43,423 nt of DNA from Dietzia maris (GCF_014144855.1 NZ_JAALDN010000123.1:1-43423); one strand, 5' to 3'; positions 26,728 through 34,371 are shown, numbered from the stretch's first letter. Made by a program: numbers and translations. The notes: generated by a model from the sequence alone, not told the origin.

Positions 26728-26743
26728 CTATGGATCTCTATAG
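26728..26743. promoter_or_regulatory. candidate LysR-type operator between mesX and the regulator
   Basis: CTATGGATCTCTATAG is an imperfect palindrome (12 of 16 positions symmetric) with T-N11-A spacing, the usual LysR-type box. It overlaps the regulator's -10 element, fitting autorepression. Confidence 0.4.
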
Positions 26744-26746
26744 GCT
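26741..26746 (+). promoter_or_regulatory. -10 element for the lysR-type gene
   Basis: TAGGCT ends six bases before ATG 26753. The geometry suggests a leaderless transcript. Confidence 0.45.
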
Positions 26747-26752
26747 GTAGCT

Positions 26753-27748
26753 ATGCGCCGGGAATCCAGAGGTATCACACTCCAGCAGCTGCACTACTTC
26801 ATCGAGGTCGTCGCGGAGGGCTCGATCACCGGCGCTGCGGAGTTGCTCTACGTCACCCAGCCGACCATGTCCGCCGCGATGAAGGACCTCGAATCCAGGG
26901 TGGGGCGCACCCTGCTTGCCCGGTCCGCCCGGGGAGTGACGCTGACCGACGAGGGCGCGGAATTCCTCGGCTACGCCCGACAGGTCGTCGAACAGATGTC
27001 GCTGCTGGAGCAGCGCTACCTCGGCCAGCCACCCTCACGGCGGTTGCTCGGGGTATCCGCACAGCACTACTCGTTCGTCGTGGAGGCGTTCATCCGGATG
27101 GTCAGGTCCGGCGACGCGGAGCAGTACGAGTTCTCGCTCCGGGAGACCCGCACGTGGGACATCATCGAGGACGTCCGGACACTCCGCAGTGAGGTGGGAG
27201 TCCTCTACCGGAATGACTTCAACCGCAAGGTCATCGACAAGCTGTTGCGGGACTCCGGGCTGGTGTTCCACCCGCTGTTCACGGCGACCCCGCACGTGTT
27301 CATCTCCCGGCAGAACCCCCTGGCCACCAGGGACCACGTCACGCTCGAGGATCTCGCAGACCTTCCGCGGCTGACGTTCGACCAGGGCGCGAACAACTCG
27401 TTCTACTTCGCCGAGGAGATCCTCTCCACACTCTCCAGTGCCCGGGAGATCCGGGTGTCCGACCGTGCGACCATCTTCAACCTCATGATCGGGCTGGACG
27501 GCTACACGATCTCGACCGGCATCATCAGTGACGACCTGGATCCCGAGATCGTCGCCATCCCCCTCGAAGTGGACCAGAGCATCGAGATCGGATGGATCAG
27601 CCACTCCGGAATCCCGCTCACCGAACAGGCGCAGCGCTACCTGGCCGAGATGCGGGCCGTCGTGGCCGACTACGGAATCGACCTGCTCGACGCCCGTGAA
27701 CGCCCGGGCGGGCCTAGTCGGAGTCGGGACGTCGGCGGTTCTCCTTGA
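26753..27748 (+). CDS. LysR-type transcriptional regulator
   Basis: A 331-residue LysR-family regulator. The N-terminal winged helix has LQQLHYFIEVVAEGSITGAA, LLYVTQPTMSAAMKDLE and GRTLLARSARGVTLTDEG. The C-terminal part is a two-lobed periplasmic-binding-type effector domain. It diverges from mesX–mesD and is the obvious candidate regulator, comparable in role to MetR, which uses homocysteine as co-effector; that ligand is inferred by analogy only. The last 35 bases overlap arfB on the other strand. Confidence 0.9.
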   Translation: MRRESRGITLQQLHYFIEVVAEGSITGAAELLYVTQPTMSAAMKDLESRVGRTLLARSARGVTLTDEGAEFLGYARQVVEQMSLLEQRYLGQPPSRRLLGVSAQHYSFVVEAFIRMVRSGDAEQYEFSLRETRTWDIIEDVRTLRSEVGVLYRNDFNRKVIDKLLRDSGLVFHPLFTATPHVFISRQNPLATRDHVTLEDLADLPRLTFDQGANNSFYFAEEILSTLSSAREIRVSDRATIFNLMIGLDGYTISTGIISDDLDPEIVAIPLEVDQSIEIGWISHSGIPLTEQAQRYLAEMRAVVADYGIDLLDARERPGGPSRSRDVGGSP

Positions 27749-28154
27749 TGGCACCGCGCCGGCTCTTGGCTTCCAGTCGGCGGCGCTGCGAACCCCGGGT
27801 CGGGCGCGTCGGTCGACGGGGACCCGCCGGGGCAACGGCCTCACGAAGAAGCCCGGCGAGACGGACGCGGGCCGCGGCCCGGTTCCGCCGCTGGGAACGC
27901 TCCTCGGAGGCCGCGATCGTCAGTACCGTGTCGTCGAGCTGAGAGGCGAGATTGCGCAGCACCCGGGCCCGCTGCGTCTCTTCGAGTGCAGTGGTGGTGG
28001 CGAGATCGAGGCTGAGCTGGACCCGCGAATCTGTGGTGTTGACGCCCTGGCCGCCGGGGCCGGAGGAGCGGGAGAACTGCTCGACGAGCTCGACCGCCGG
28101 GATCCGGAGGCCGTGTGGTGCCCCGGGCCCCGGCGCGATGAGCAGATCGTCCAT
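27714..28154 (-). CDS. arfB: peptidyl-tRNA hydrolase ArfB (GGQ domain)
   Basis: A 146-residue ArfB (YaeJ/ICT1) ribosome-rescue factor. The catalytic GGQ is at residues 34–36 in SSGPGGQGVNTTDS, as in class I release factors, and the C-terminal 45 residues are Arg-rich (GPRRPTRPTRGSQRRRLEAK), the tail that enters the empty mRNA channel of stalled ribosomes. It hydrolyses peptidyl-tRNA when the mRNA has no stop codon. Its 3' end overlaps the 3' end of the LysR gene by 35 bases in the convergent direction. Confidence 0.93.
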   Translation of the reverse strand: MDDLLIAPGPGAPHGLRIPAVELVEQFSRSSGPGGQGVNTTDSRVQLSLDLATTTALEETQRARVLRNLASQLDDTVLTIAASEERSQRRNRAAARVRLAGLLREAVAPAGPRRPTRPTRGSQRRRLEAKSRRGAIKENRRRPDSD

Positions 28155-28199
28155 GGTGTCATTGTCCCCGCTCGTCCTCAGGCGCCTTTCGCCGCAGAG

Positions 28200-29012
28200 T
28201 CAGTCGACCTCCAGCTCGTACACGCCAGAGGTGTCAGTGAACAGTGCGGTGTCACCGGGGCGGGCAACGGCAAGGAAATCGGCGCCCCACCGGAACCGGT
28301 CGGTGAACGAGCACACGTCCCAGATCTCGTGGTTGGCCGCGTCGTCCATGTACTCCTCGGATTCCAGTCCGGTCACCGATTCGATGCTGTCCCCGACGAA
28401 CGTCACCCACCGCGGCGGGTGCTGGGCGTGCAGCTTCGACAGGAACACGGGCAATCCGCTCGCTCCACCGGATGCCACGGTGCTCTCCCGGGTCACGTCG
28501 AGGAGGGCATCGACGGATCCGGCGGCGTCGACCAGCGCATCCCAGCCGTTGGTCGCCGCGAACCCGGCTTCGGCATCGGTGAGCAGGCGAAGGGTGCGCA
28601 TGTGTCCGACGACTGTGCCGCCCTCGGTACGGACCTCGTCAAATGTCGAGCCCCAGCGCGATCCCGTCGCCATGATCGCGGAGATCCCGGTGCCGTTGAG
28701 AAACGGGCCGTCGTTGCGCCACGGCGCCTCGACGGGTGGCACGCGCCGGTGGGCGGCGATGTCGTCACAGACGATCTACAGGGCGACCTGCGCCGCCCCC
28801 TGCTGACCGTCGAGAACCTCGACGGCGAGTTCGACCCGCTCACCCGAGTCGGTCGGGAGTCTGGACACGCCGGCGGTCATCACGGTGATCGGTCCGTTCG
28901 CAGGACACTTCTCGATGACCCGGACAGCGCCCCCGATCAGCTCGGGATACATCGAGGGATCCACCCCGAACGCATCGAAGACGTGCATCGGGAAAGCCTC
29001 GTCGGCGGTCAT
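28200..29012 (-). pseudogene. SUFU-like protein gene interrupted by an in-frame TAG
   Basis: One reading frame of 270 codons from ATG 29012 to the stop at 28200, interrupted only by TAG at 28776–28778. Before the TAG lie TADEAFPMHVFDAFGVDP and PITVMTAGVSRLP; after it IVCDD, APWRNDGPFLNGTGISAI and WVTFVGDSIESVTGLES. The N-terminal half resembles the Suppressor-of-fused (SUFU) domain, which in bacteria is often an immunity protein to polymorphic toxins; I am only moderately sure of this family. The TAG could be a CAG (Gln) changed by one transition. The ATG overlaps the stop of the preceding damaged gene (ATGA). Dead gene, sequencing error and readthrough are all possible. Confidence 0.65.
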
Positions 29013-29632
29013 GGGCACAGTCTGGCAAGCGACCTGAAGCCCTGCAAGGTGTCGAGACCGGTGCGCCGAGCCGGGACGCGTGAAAAGGGGTGCCGGCAGC
29101 TGCAGCCGTTCGGGTCGACGTGGCCGCCGGTGAAGTCGTCGTCGTCAAAAAACATCGCGGCCACGGATTCCGGGTCCGGCGACAGCTACCCCTGATGCTC
29201 GAGACGGGACCTGCGTCGAAGGGACTTGGGGGTCCTGCGGAGGAACACCGCGTCGGACTCATCGAAGGTCTCGGCCGTCCGCGGATCCGCCAGCGCCCAC
29301 CCCAGGTACAGGTGCGGCATGATCGACGGCTTACGCCACACCCACACGCCGCGCATCGGCTCACCGAAGATCTCCACGCCACTGATCACATCGCGCTCGG
29401 CGAAGCTGTCGCCGAGGCGGATGGCCCTGTCGCGCTGCGAGGCCTCCAGAACCTCGTCGATCCACGCCGTCACCGCGGCGCGCTGGCGGCGCAACACCTC
29501 GGGCGGCACGATCGTCATGAACAGCGCCACATACACAAGCACCGGCCGCAGCCACCACGCCGGAAGGGAGGAGTAGTTCCTGCGGACCTCGGCTGCGGTC
29601 CCTGACGGAGGGAGATCGGCCAGCGATGGCAC
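29009..29632 (-). pseudogene. hypothetical membrane-associated protein gene with an in-frame TAG
   Basis: A frame of about 207 codons from GTG 29632 to TGA 29009, broken by TAG at 29186–29188. The 58 codons after the TAG are free of stops, strongly G/C-ending and include FFDDDDFTGGHVDPNGCSC. The final TGA overlaps the ATG of the SUFU-like gene by four bases, so the original gene surely continued through the TAG. Before it, residues about 25–43 are hydrophobic (WWLRPVLVYVALFMTIVPP) and are followed by a basic/amphipathic helix. Coding-like sequence also continues upstream of the GTG without an ATG, so the N-terminus may be lost. I do not recognise the family. Confidence 0.55.
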
Positions 29633-29780
29633 CCACAGATCGGCCAGATCGGGCCCGCGGCCGAGACGGTCGAATATGCCTCGCGGATCGCACGGACAGG
29701 AAGACTTTACAGCCGTCGAAACAGCCTCTCCGCAAGGGGAGAAGCATTGTAGGGCCTTCGAAGTGGTTCGGCCCGGCGGC

Positions 29781-30176
29781 TCAGTGGGATTCGTCGTAGA
29801 GGGCCCGGGCTTCGAGGACGCTGGGGAGCTCGGACTCGATGATCGCCGTCAGTTGCTGGAGCGGATCGGCGACCCGGAGGCCGAGCGGGGCGAGTGCATA
29901 GGTGACGTGCGGCGGGATAGTGCTGTGCACCGTGCGGACGACCATGCCATCCCGTTCGAGGTCGCCCAGAGTCTGGGAGAGCATCCGGTCGCTGATGCCG
30001 TCGACGCGGCGCCGGACCTCACTGAAGCGCAGGGGCTCGTCGGCCAGCCGTAGCGCCACGATCGTGAGCGCGCCCCACCGGCCGGTGAGGTGCTGCAGGG
30101 CTCCCCGGGATGAGCAGCCCCGGGCGAACACGTCGGCCGGGAGGGGCTCGTGGGGCGCGTGGTCAGGGGAGGTCAT
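29781..30176 (-). CDS. HxlR/DUF24-family redox-type regulator
   Basis: A 131-residue HxlR-family winged-helix regulator with LTGRWGALTIVALRL, PLRFSEVRRRVDGISDRMLSQTL and LERDGMVVRTVHSTIPPHV. A conserved cysteine lies near residue 20 (FARGCSSRGAL), where QorR and similar regulators sense quinones or disulfide stress. ATG 30176 gives the usual distance to that Cys; ATG 30185 and 30188 are alternatives and no good ribosome site is seen. It diverges from an NmrA-like quinone-reductase-family gene. C. glutamicum QorR has the same arrangement with qor2, so repression of that gene and of itself is likely. Confidence 0.87.
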   Translation of the reverse strand: MTSPDHAPHEPLPADVFARGCSSRGALQHLTGRWGALTIVALRLADEPLRFSEVRRRVDGISDRMLSQTLGDLERDGMVVRTVHSTIPPHVTYALAPLGLRVADPLQQLTAIIESELPSVLEARALYDESH

Positions 30177-30219
30177 ACCCGCCATCATGGCATACGTAAT
30201 TGCTAACAAATGGGTTGCG

Positions 30220-30234
30220 CTAATAGAAAGTTAG
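30220..30234. promoter_or_regulatory. candidate HxlR operator
   Basis: CTAATAGAAAGTTAG has CTAA and TTAG half-sites seven bases apart. Another CTAAC lies at 30203–30207. It sits in the 109-base A/T-rich gap between the divergent genes, 51 bases before the start of the reductase. Confidence 0.4.
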
Positions 30235-30285
30235 TGGCAAAGTGGGTGACGAATCACCAACCAACTAACCCAAGGAGTTCTTCCC

Positions 30286-31137
30286 ATGCGTATCGCAGTA
30301 ACCGGAGCAACCGGCCATCTCGGCGGTCTGGTCATCGACTCTCTGCTCGCCCGCGGCGTCGAAGCGTCCGACATCGTCGCCGTGGTCCGTGACGAAGCAA
30401 AGGCGGAGCCCCTCGCCGCGAAGGGCCTGAAGCTCGGCGTCGCCTCCTATGAGGACGAGGCGGCACTCACCGAGGCGCTCGAGGGCGTCGATCGACTCGT
30501 CCTGGTATCGGGTAGTGAGGTGGGCCAGCGCCTCGCGCAGCACACCAACATCATCAATGCCGCCAAGGCCGCCGGGGTCTCGCTGATCGCCTACACCAGC
30601 CTGCTCAACCTCGACACCTCCGAGCTGGGCCTGGCCCCCGAGCATCGTGGCACCGAGAAGCTGCTCGCCGACAGTGGAATCGACCACGTCCTGCTCCGCA
30701 ACGGCTGGTACTGGGAGAACTACGCGTCCGCGCTCGACTCGGGACGAGCGGTCGGAAAATTCTTCGGCGCTGCCGGCGATGCGAAGGTCTCAGGCGCGGC
30801 CCGTCGCGACTACGCGGAGGCCGCTGCAGTGGTGGTGACCACCGACGGGCACGTCGGCAAGGTGTATGAGCTCGCCGGAGCGCCGGCTGTGACCTACCCG
30901 GAGATCGCTGCCGCGGTGGGCACCGTGATCGGAGCCGATGTCCAGTACGTCAACCAGGCGGTCGGGGAGTACGGGGAGACCCTCAAGGGCTTCGGTCTGC
31001 CCGCCGAGGTCGCGGAGATGTTCGCCGGGATGGACCCGGTGATCGCCGGTGGCGCCCTCTACTCGGACAGCACCGACCTGCAGGACCTCATCGGGCGCCC
31101 GTCGACCTCCGTGGCGGAGGCTCTCTCGCAGGGATGA
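30286..31137 (+). CDS. NmrA-like NAD(P)H-dependent oxidoreductase (QorB/YtfG type)
   Basis: A 283-residue atypical short-chain dehydrogenase. The N-terminus MRIAVTGATGHLGGLV is the NADP-binding loop; the early LLARGVEASDIVAVVRDEAKA segment and YTSLLNLDTS, HRGTEKLL and LLRNGWYWENY match the NADPH:quinone oxidoreductase 2 (QorB) group. It probably reduces quinones and protects against electrophile stress. AAGGAG lies eight bases before ATG 30286. A strong terminator follows at 31214. It is divergent from, and probably repressed by, the HxlR-type regulator. Confidence 0.88.
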   Translation: MRIAVTGATGHLGGLVIDSLLARGVEASDIVAVVRDEAKAEPLAAKGLKLGVASYEDEAALTEALEGVDRLVLVSGSEVGQRLAQHTNIINAAKAAGVSLIAYTSLLNLDTSELGLAPEHRGTEKLLADSGIDHVLLRNGWYWENYASALDSGRAVGKFFGAAGDAKVSGAARRDYAEAAAVVVTTDGHVGKVYELAGAPAVTYPEIAAAVGTVIGADVQYVNQAVGEYGETLKGFGLPAEVAEMFAGMDPVIAGGALYSDSTDLQDLIGRPSTSVAEALSQG

Positions 31138-31213
31138 CGTCCTCGACGTAGTGCCGCGATGGGTCGGTGGCCCGCGTGGTTCCCCGCTCCACTGATGCTG
31201 ACGAACGATGACG

Positions 31214-31241
31214 GCCCCGCTTCCTCCATGGGAAGCGGGGC
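31214..31241 (+). terminator. rho-independent-like terminator after the quinone reductase
   Basis: GCCCCGCTTCC and GGAAGCGGGGC form a perfect 11-base-pair stem with a 6-base loop, followed by TGTTCT. It lies about 75 bases after the reductase stop. The rest of the 249-base gap up to 31386 shows no other feature that I can support. Confidence 0.75.
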
Positions 31242-31386
31242 TGTTCTGCTGGTAGTTGCCGCAGGCGAGGTGGCGTGCGGGGAAGTCGCGCGGCCCACCG
31301 TGCAGCGCAATCGTCCTCTGTAACGTGCTGGGGGAGCAGCAGTCGGTTCGCGGCGACACCGGCGTGACAGAGATCGGCGGAAGCAG

Positions 31387-31797
31387 ATGGCGTCCCAGCA
31401 TCAGTGGAGTTCAGCGTTCGAATGGAACCCGCCGGCGACCCCCGCTGAGATCGCGCTGGCGGAAGACGAGCACGGAAGGCCACTACCCGCGGCCTACGTC
31501 GCACTGGTGACAGTGCACAACGGTGGATTCACCCCGAGCAGCCTGAGCATCCTCGAGGTGGAGGAGATCGTCCAGCGAAACGCGGACTATGAAGTGTCGG
31601 AGTACATGCCCGGATACCTCATGATCGGCGACGACGGAGGCGGTACGGCAATCCTGCTCAACGAGGGGGACGGGCGCATCTAAGAAGTCGACATGGGGGT
31701 CATGGACGAGAGTGAGGCGACGCTGAGTGCGCACTCGCTCGACGAACTCCTGGAGTTCGGCACGGGTCTTGCCGATCGGGGTCCCCGGGCCAGCTGA
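31387..31797 (+). pseudogene. SMI1/KNR4-like gene interrupted by an in-frame TAA
   Basis: The first 98 codons (WSSAFEWNPPATPAEIALAE, LPAAYVALVTVHNGGF, YLMIGDDGGGTAILLN) have the SMI1/KNR4 (SUKH-superfamily) pattern and end at TAA 31681–31683. The same frame then continues for 37 G/C-ending codons (EVDMGVMDESEATLSAHSLD, ELLEFGTGL) to TGA at 31795–31797, and that part completes the usual C-terminus. One base change (for example TAC to TAA) explains the break. SUKH proteins are typical immunity proteins of contact-dependent or secreted toxins; no toxin gene is adjacent. Whether the 98-residue product is still functional is unknown. Confidence 0.7.
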
Positions 31798-31903
31798 CCT
31801 ACCGGGATTCGGCTGGGTGCGGGTCAACGACTAGCGTCCAGGGAAGGTGGCGTCCAGAGCTGGTGACGAGAACCGGCGCCACCGCACACAGGAGGACTGA
31901 GTC

Positions 31904-32344
31904 ATGAGTTTTTCCGTCTACCTCGCCGGTGAGATCCACACCGACTGGCGCGAGGAGATCAGGCGCGGTGCCGAAGCCGCCGGTCTGGATGTGGTGTTCA
32001 CCGCCCCCGTCACCGACCATCCGGCCAGCGACGCCGCCGGGGACCATCTGGGGGAGACCGGGAACCAGTTCTGGCGCGACCACCAGTCGGCCAAGGTGAA
32101 CTCCATCCGCACACGAACCCTGATCGAGCAGGCGGACATGGTGGTGGTCCGTTTCGGGGACAAGTACAAGCAGTGGAACGCCGCCTTTGACGCGGGCCAC
32201 TGCGCGGCGCTCGGCAAGCCTTACGTGACTCTCCACGATGCCGACATCATCCACCCGCTCAAGGAGGTCGACGCCGAGGCACAGGCGTGGTGTACGACCA
32301 CCGATCAGGTGGTGGAGACGCTGCAGTACATCCTCAAGCCCTGA
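31904..32344 (+). CDS. YtoQ family protein
   Basis: A 146-residue YtoQ protein, recognised from SFSVYLAGEIHTDWREEI, VTDHPASDAAGDHLG, FWRDHQSAKVNSIRTRT and VVVRFGDKYKQWNAAFDAG. The fold resembles nucleoside 2-deoxyribosyltransferases, but the catalytic role of YtoQ is not established. ATG 31904 has AGGAGGA before it, and TAGCGT about 70 bases upstream may be its -10. It stands alone. Confidence 0.88.
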   Translation: MSFSVYLAGEIHTDWREEIRRGAEAAGLDVVFTAPVTDHPASDAAGDHLGETGNQFWRDHQSAKVNSIRTRTLIEQADMVVVRFGDKYKQWNAAFDAGHCAALGKPYVTLHDADIIHPLKEVDAEAQAWCTTTDQVVETLQYILKP

Positions 32345-32438
32345 CCGGGCGGTGCTCCCCGTGCAGCCCGGCCGCGAAGACGGTGCAGTCGTGACGGGTC
32401 CTCCGGCGCCTGCCGGGAGCCCGCGACGTCCTTCCCCT

Positions 32439-33083
32439 ATGGGCGGCGCTCGCCCGCGGCGCGAGGATCTGGCCCGGTTCGCCACCGATGACCCGGACGC
32501 GATGGACGATGTGCTGCCCGTCGCGCCGGCGCGTCTCCGACTGCTCATCGTGGGAATCAACCCCGGATTGTGGACCGCTGCGGTCAACGCGCCGTTCGCC
32601 CGCCCGGGGAACCGCTTCTGGCCCTCACTCCACCGTGCAGGTCTGACCGATGAGCTCGTGGACGCCTCCGCAGGACTCTCGGCCCCGGACGAACGTCAGC
32701 TCACCTCGCGAGGGATCGGGGTGACCAACCTCGTCGGTCGTGCCACCGCCAGGGCCGATGAACTCTCTCGCGATGAGCTCCGCGCCGGAGGGGAACGATT
32801 GATCTCGCGGGTCCGCGACCTGAGGCCCGGTCTCGTGGCGATCGTGGGGATCACCGCCTACCGGGCGGCCTTCGTGCAGCCGCGGGCGACCACGGGCCCA
32901 CAGGATGCGTCTGCGATTCGAGGCTGGCCGGCCGGTGTGGCGCTCTGGGTGGTGCCCCAGCCGAGCGGATTGAACGCGCACGAGACCGTCGATTCGCTGG
33001 CCGGGTACTGGCAAGAGGTCTGGCGTGTCGTTGAGGGCACGGGTGGTGATCACGGCACCGATGCCCGAGGCATGACGCTGTGA
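32439..33083 (+). CDS. mismatch-specific uracil/thymine DNA glycosylase (MUG-type)
   Basis: A 214-residue glycosylase of the MUG/TDG branch of the uracil-DNA glycosylase superfamily. The first motif is GINPGLWTAAVNAPFARPGN (base-flipping and water activation); GIGVTNLVGRATARADEL and the last motif VPQPSGLNAH follow. It should remove uracil or thymine opposite guanine. ATG 32439 fits the family N-terminus RREDLARF; GTG 32391 is a possible longer start. It ends next to a pseudouridine-synthase remnant. Confidence 0.87.
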   Translation: MGGARPRREDLARFATDDPDAMDDVLPVAPARLRLLIVGINPGLWTAAVNAPFARPGNRFWPSLHRAGLTDELVDASAGLSAPDERQLTSRGIGVTNLVGRATARADELSRDELRAGGERLISRVRDLRPGLVAIVGITAYRAAFVQPRATTGPQDASAIRGWPAGVALWVVPQPSGLNAHETVDSLAGYWQEVWRVVEGTGGDHGTDARGMTL

Positions 33084-33090
33084 GTCGAGG

Positions 33091-33340
33091 GTGGCCGGAT
33101 ATCTGTTCACCGGCCGTAAGCACCAGATCCGCGTGCATCTCCAGCACGCCGGGCACCCGATCGCCGGTGACGACCGATACGGGGATCCCCGCTTCAACAC
33201 TGTCGTGGCCTCTCGCGGCCGCACGCGGCCTCCATCTGCACGCCGCGACGATGCTGATCCCGCTGCCGGACGGGACGGACCTGATCGTGTCTGCTCCGAT
33301 GCCGGGTACCTGGGATCGGCTGCTCACCCGCGGTCTCTAG
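33091..33340 (+). pseudogene. C-terminal remnant of an RluA-family pseudouridine synthase, frameshifted
   Basis: The first frame reads LFTGRKHQIRVHLQHAGHPI and AGDDRYGDPRFN, the strongly conserved C-terminal motif of RluA/RluC enzymes. Near 33205–33215 the similarity jumps to another frame with LAAARGLHLHAATMLIPLPD and SAPMPGTWDRLL, which is the normal family ending. The catalytic HRLD region and all of the N-terminal two-thirds are missing; DNA upstream is the glycosylase gene. It is a decayed fragment with a frameshift and cannot be an enzyme. Confidence 0.75.
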
Positions 33341-33369
33341 CGTTCGGGGTCTCGGGGAGGTCCCGAGGA

Positions 33370-34371
33370 TCAGCAGGGGTCGATGTGTTCCGCCGTGATG
33401 GTGAGCAGCCGCGCATTGCCTCCGCGGGCCGCCTTGTCGCGGCACACGGCCACGGTGTCGTGTCCGTGGTCGGTGAAGATGGGATAGACACGGGCGCCGT
33501 CCAGGCTGCCGCGCAGCGAGGGGCACCGGCCCGGCATGGCGAACTCGGCACCCGGGTGACGGTCCAGGAGCGCGGCGATGCCCTCCTGGGGACCGGATGA
33601 CTCCACGTACGAGTCGAGGATGAGGATCCCCCTGCCGTCACACGGCGGAACGGAGGCGGTGACCAGAGCGCCCGAGGCCGTGCGGACCCCGCTGACCATA
33701 CCGCTGGCACCCATGTAGCCCGATGGATGTCCGCTGGCGGCGGTCGTGGAGGACGACGATGTGGTGCCGGATCCGGAGTCGGGATGATTGGAGTAGTCCC
33801 GCTCCGCGAGCACCGTGCCCGCCGTAGTGATGGCCCGGCCCGGGCCGCTGATGGTGAACGAGTTGCCGCCGGAACTGCACTCCAGGGTGGCGGCGTCCGG
33901 CTTGGCGCACCGCAGGTCGCCGAACTCCACGGACTGACCGGTCTCGAGCCGGGCGGACACCGGCGGCACTCCCTCGACAAACGTATAGCGCAGTCCTGCC
34001 GGGCCGAGTTCCATAGCGCCGGGACGGCCCGGGAAATACTCGGTGAGATCCGGAGCCTCCGCCCCCGGCACACCGGTGCAGGTCACCGCCCCGCCCCCGG
34101 ACACGCACAGGCCCACGTACTGACCGCCGGTGGAGCACTTCCACACATACGTTCCCGCATGGTGCTGCGAGGCGAGAGAGGAGGGATCGATACTGGTCAG
34201 CGCGTCGGGGACGGCGGCGGGGGAGGACGCCGTGACCGTGATGGTCTCCGTGGCGGGGGAGGATGACCCCTCGGCCTGTTCCGACGCGTCCTGTCCGACC
34301 TGCCCGGACGAACACCCCGCCACTAGCAGGAGCGCGCCCGACACCACCAAGGCTCTCGAATTCCGACACAC
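33370..34371 (-). CDS. putative secreted lipoprotein
   Basis: A 333-residue exported protein. The signal segment RALVVSGALLLVAGC has a lipobox ending at Cys20, so lipid anchoring to the outer face of the membrane is predicted. A Ser/Thr/Pro-rich linker (about residues 22–60) follows. The mature part has several Cys residues that could form disulfides and a second Gly/Ser/Thr-rich stretch (SGSGTTSSSSTTAASG). The start is uncertain: GTG 34371 has no well-spaced ribosome site. I do not recognise a domain; function unknown. Confidence 0.72.
   Translation of the reverse strand: MCRNSRALVVSGALLLVAGCSSGQVGQDASEQAEGSSSPATETITVTASSPAAVPDALTSIDPSSLASQHHAGTYVWKCSTGGQYVGLCVSGGGAVTCTGVPGAEAPDLTEYFPGRPGAMELGPAGLRYTFVEGVPPVSARLETGQSVEFGDLRCAKPDAATLECSSGGNSFTISGPGRAITTAGTVLAERDYSNHPDSGSGTTSSSSTTAASGHPSGYMGASGMVSGVRTASGALVTASVPPCDGRGILILDSYVESSGPQEGIAALLDRHPGAEFAMPGRCPSLRGSLDGARVYPIFTDHGHDTVAVCRDKAARGGNARLLTITAEHIDPC

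Noticed and set aside
28200-29632. Genome-wide TAG recoding as the cause of the two in-frame TAG codons
   Set aside because: TAG serves as an ordinary stop in nearby intact genes, and a third broken gene has TAA, so recent decay is the simpler explanation.
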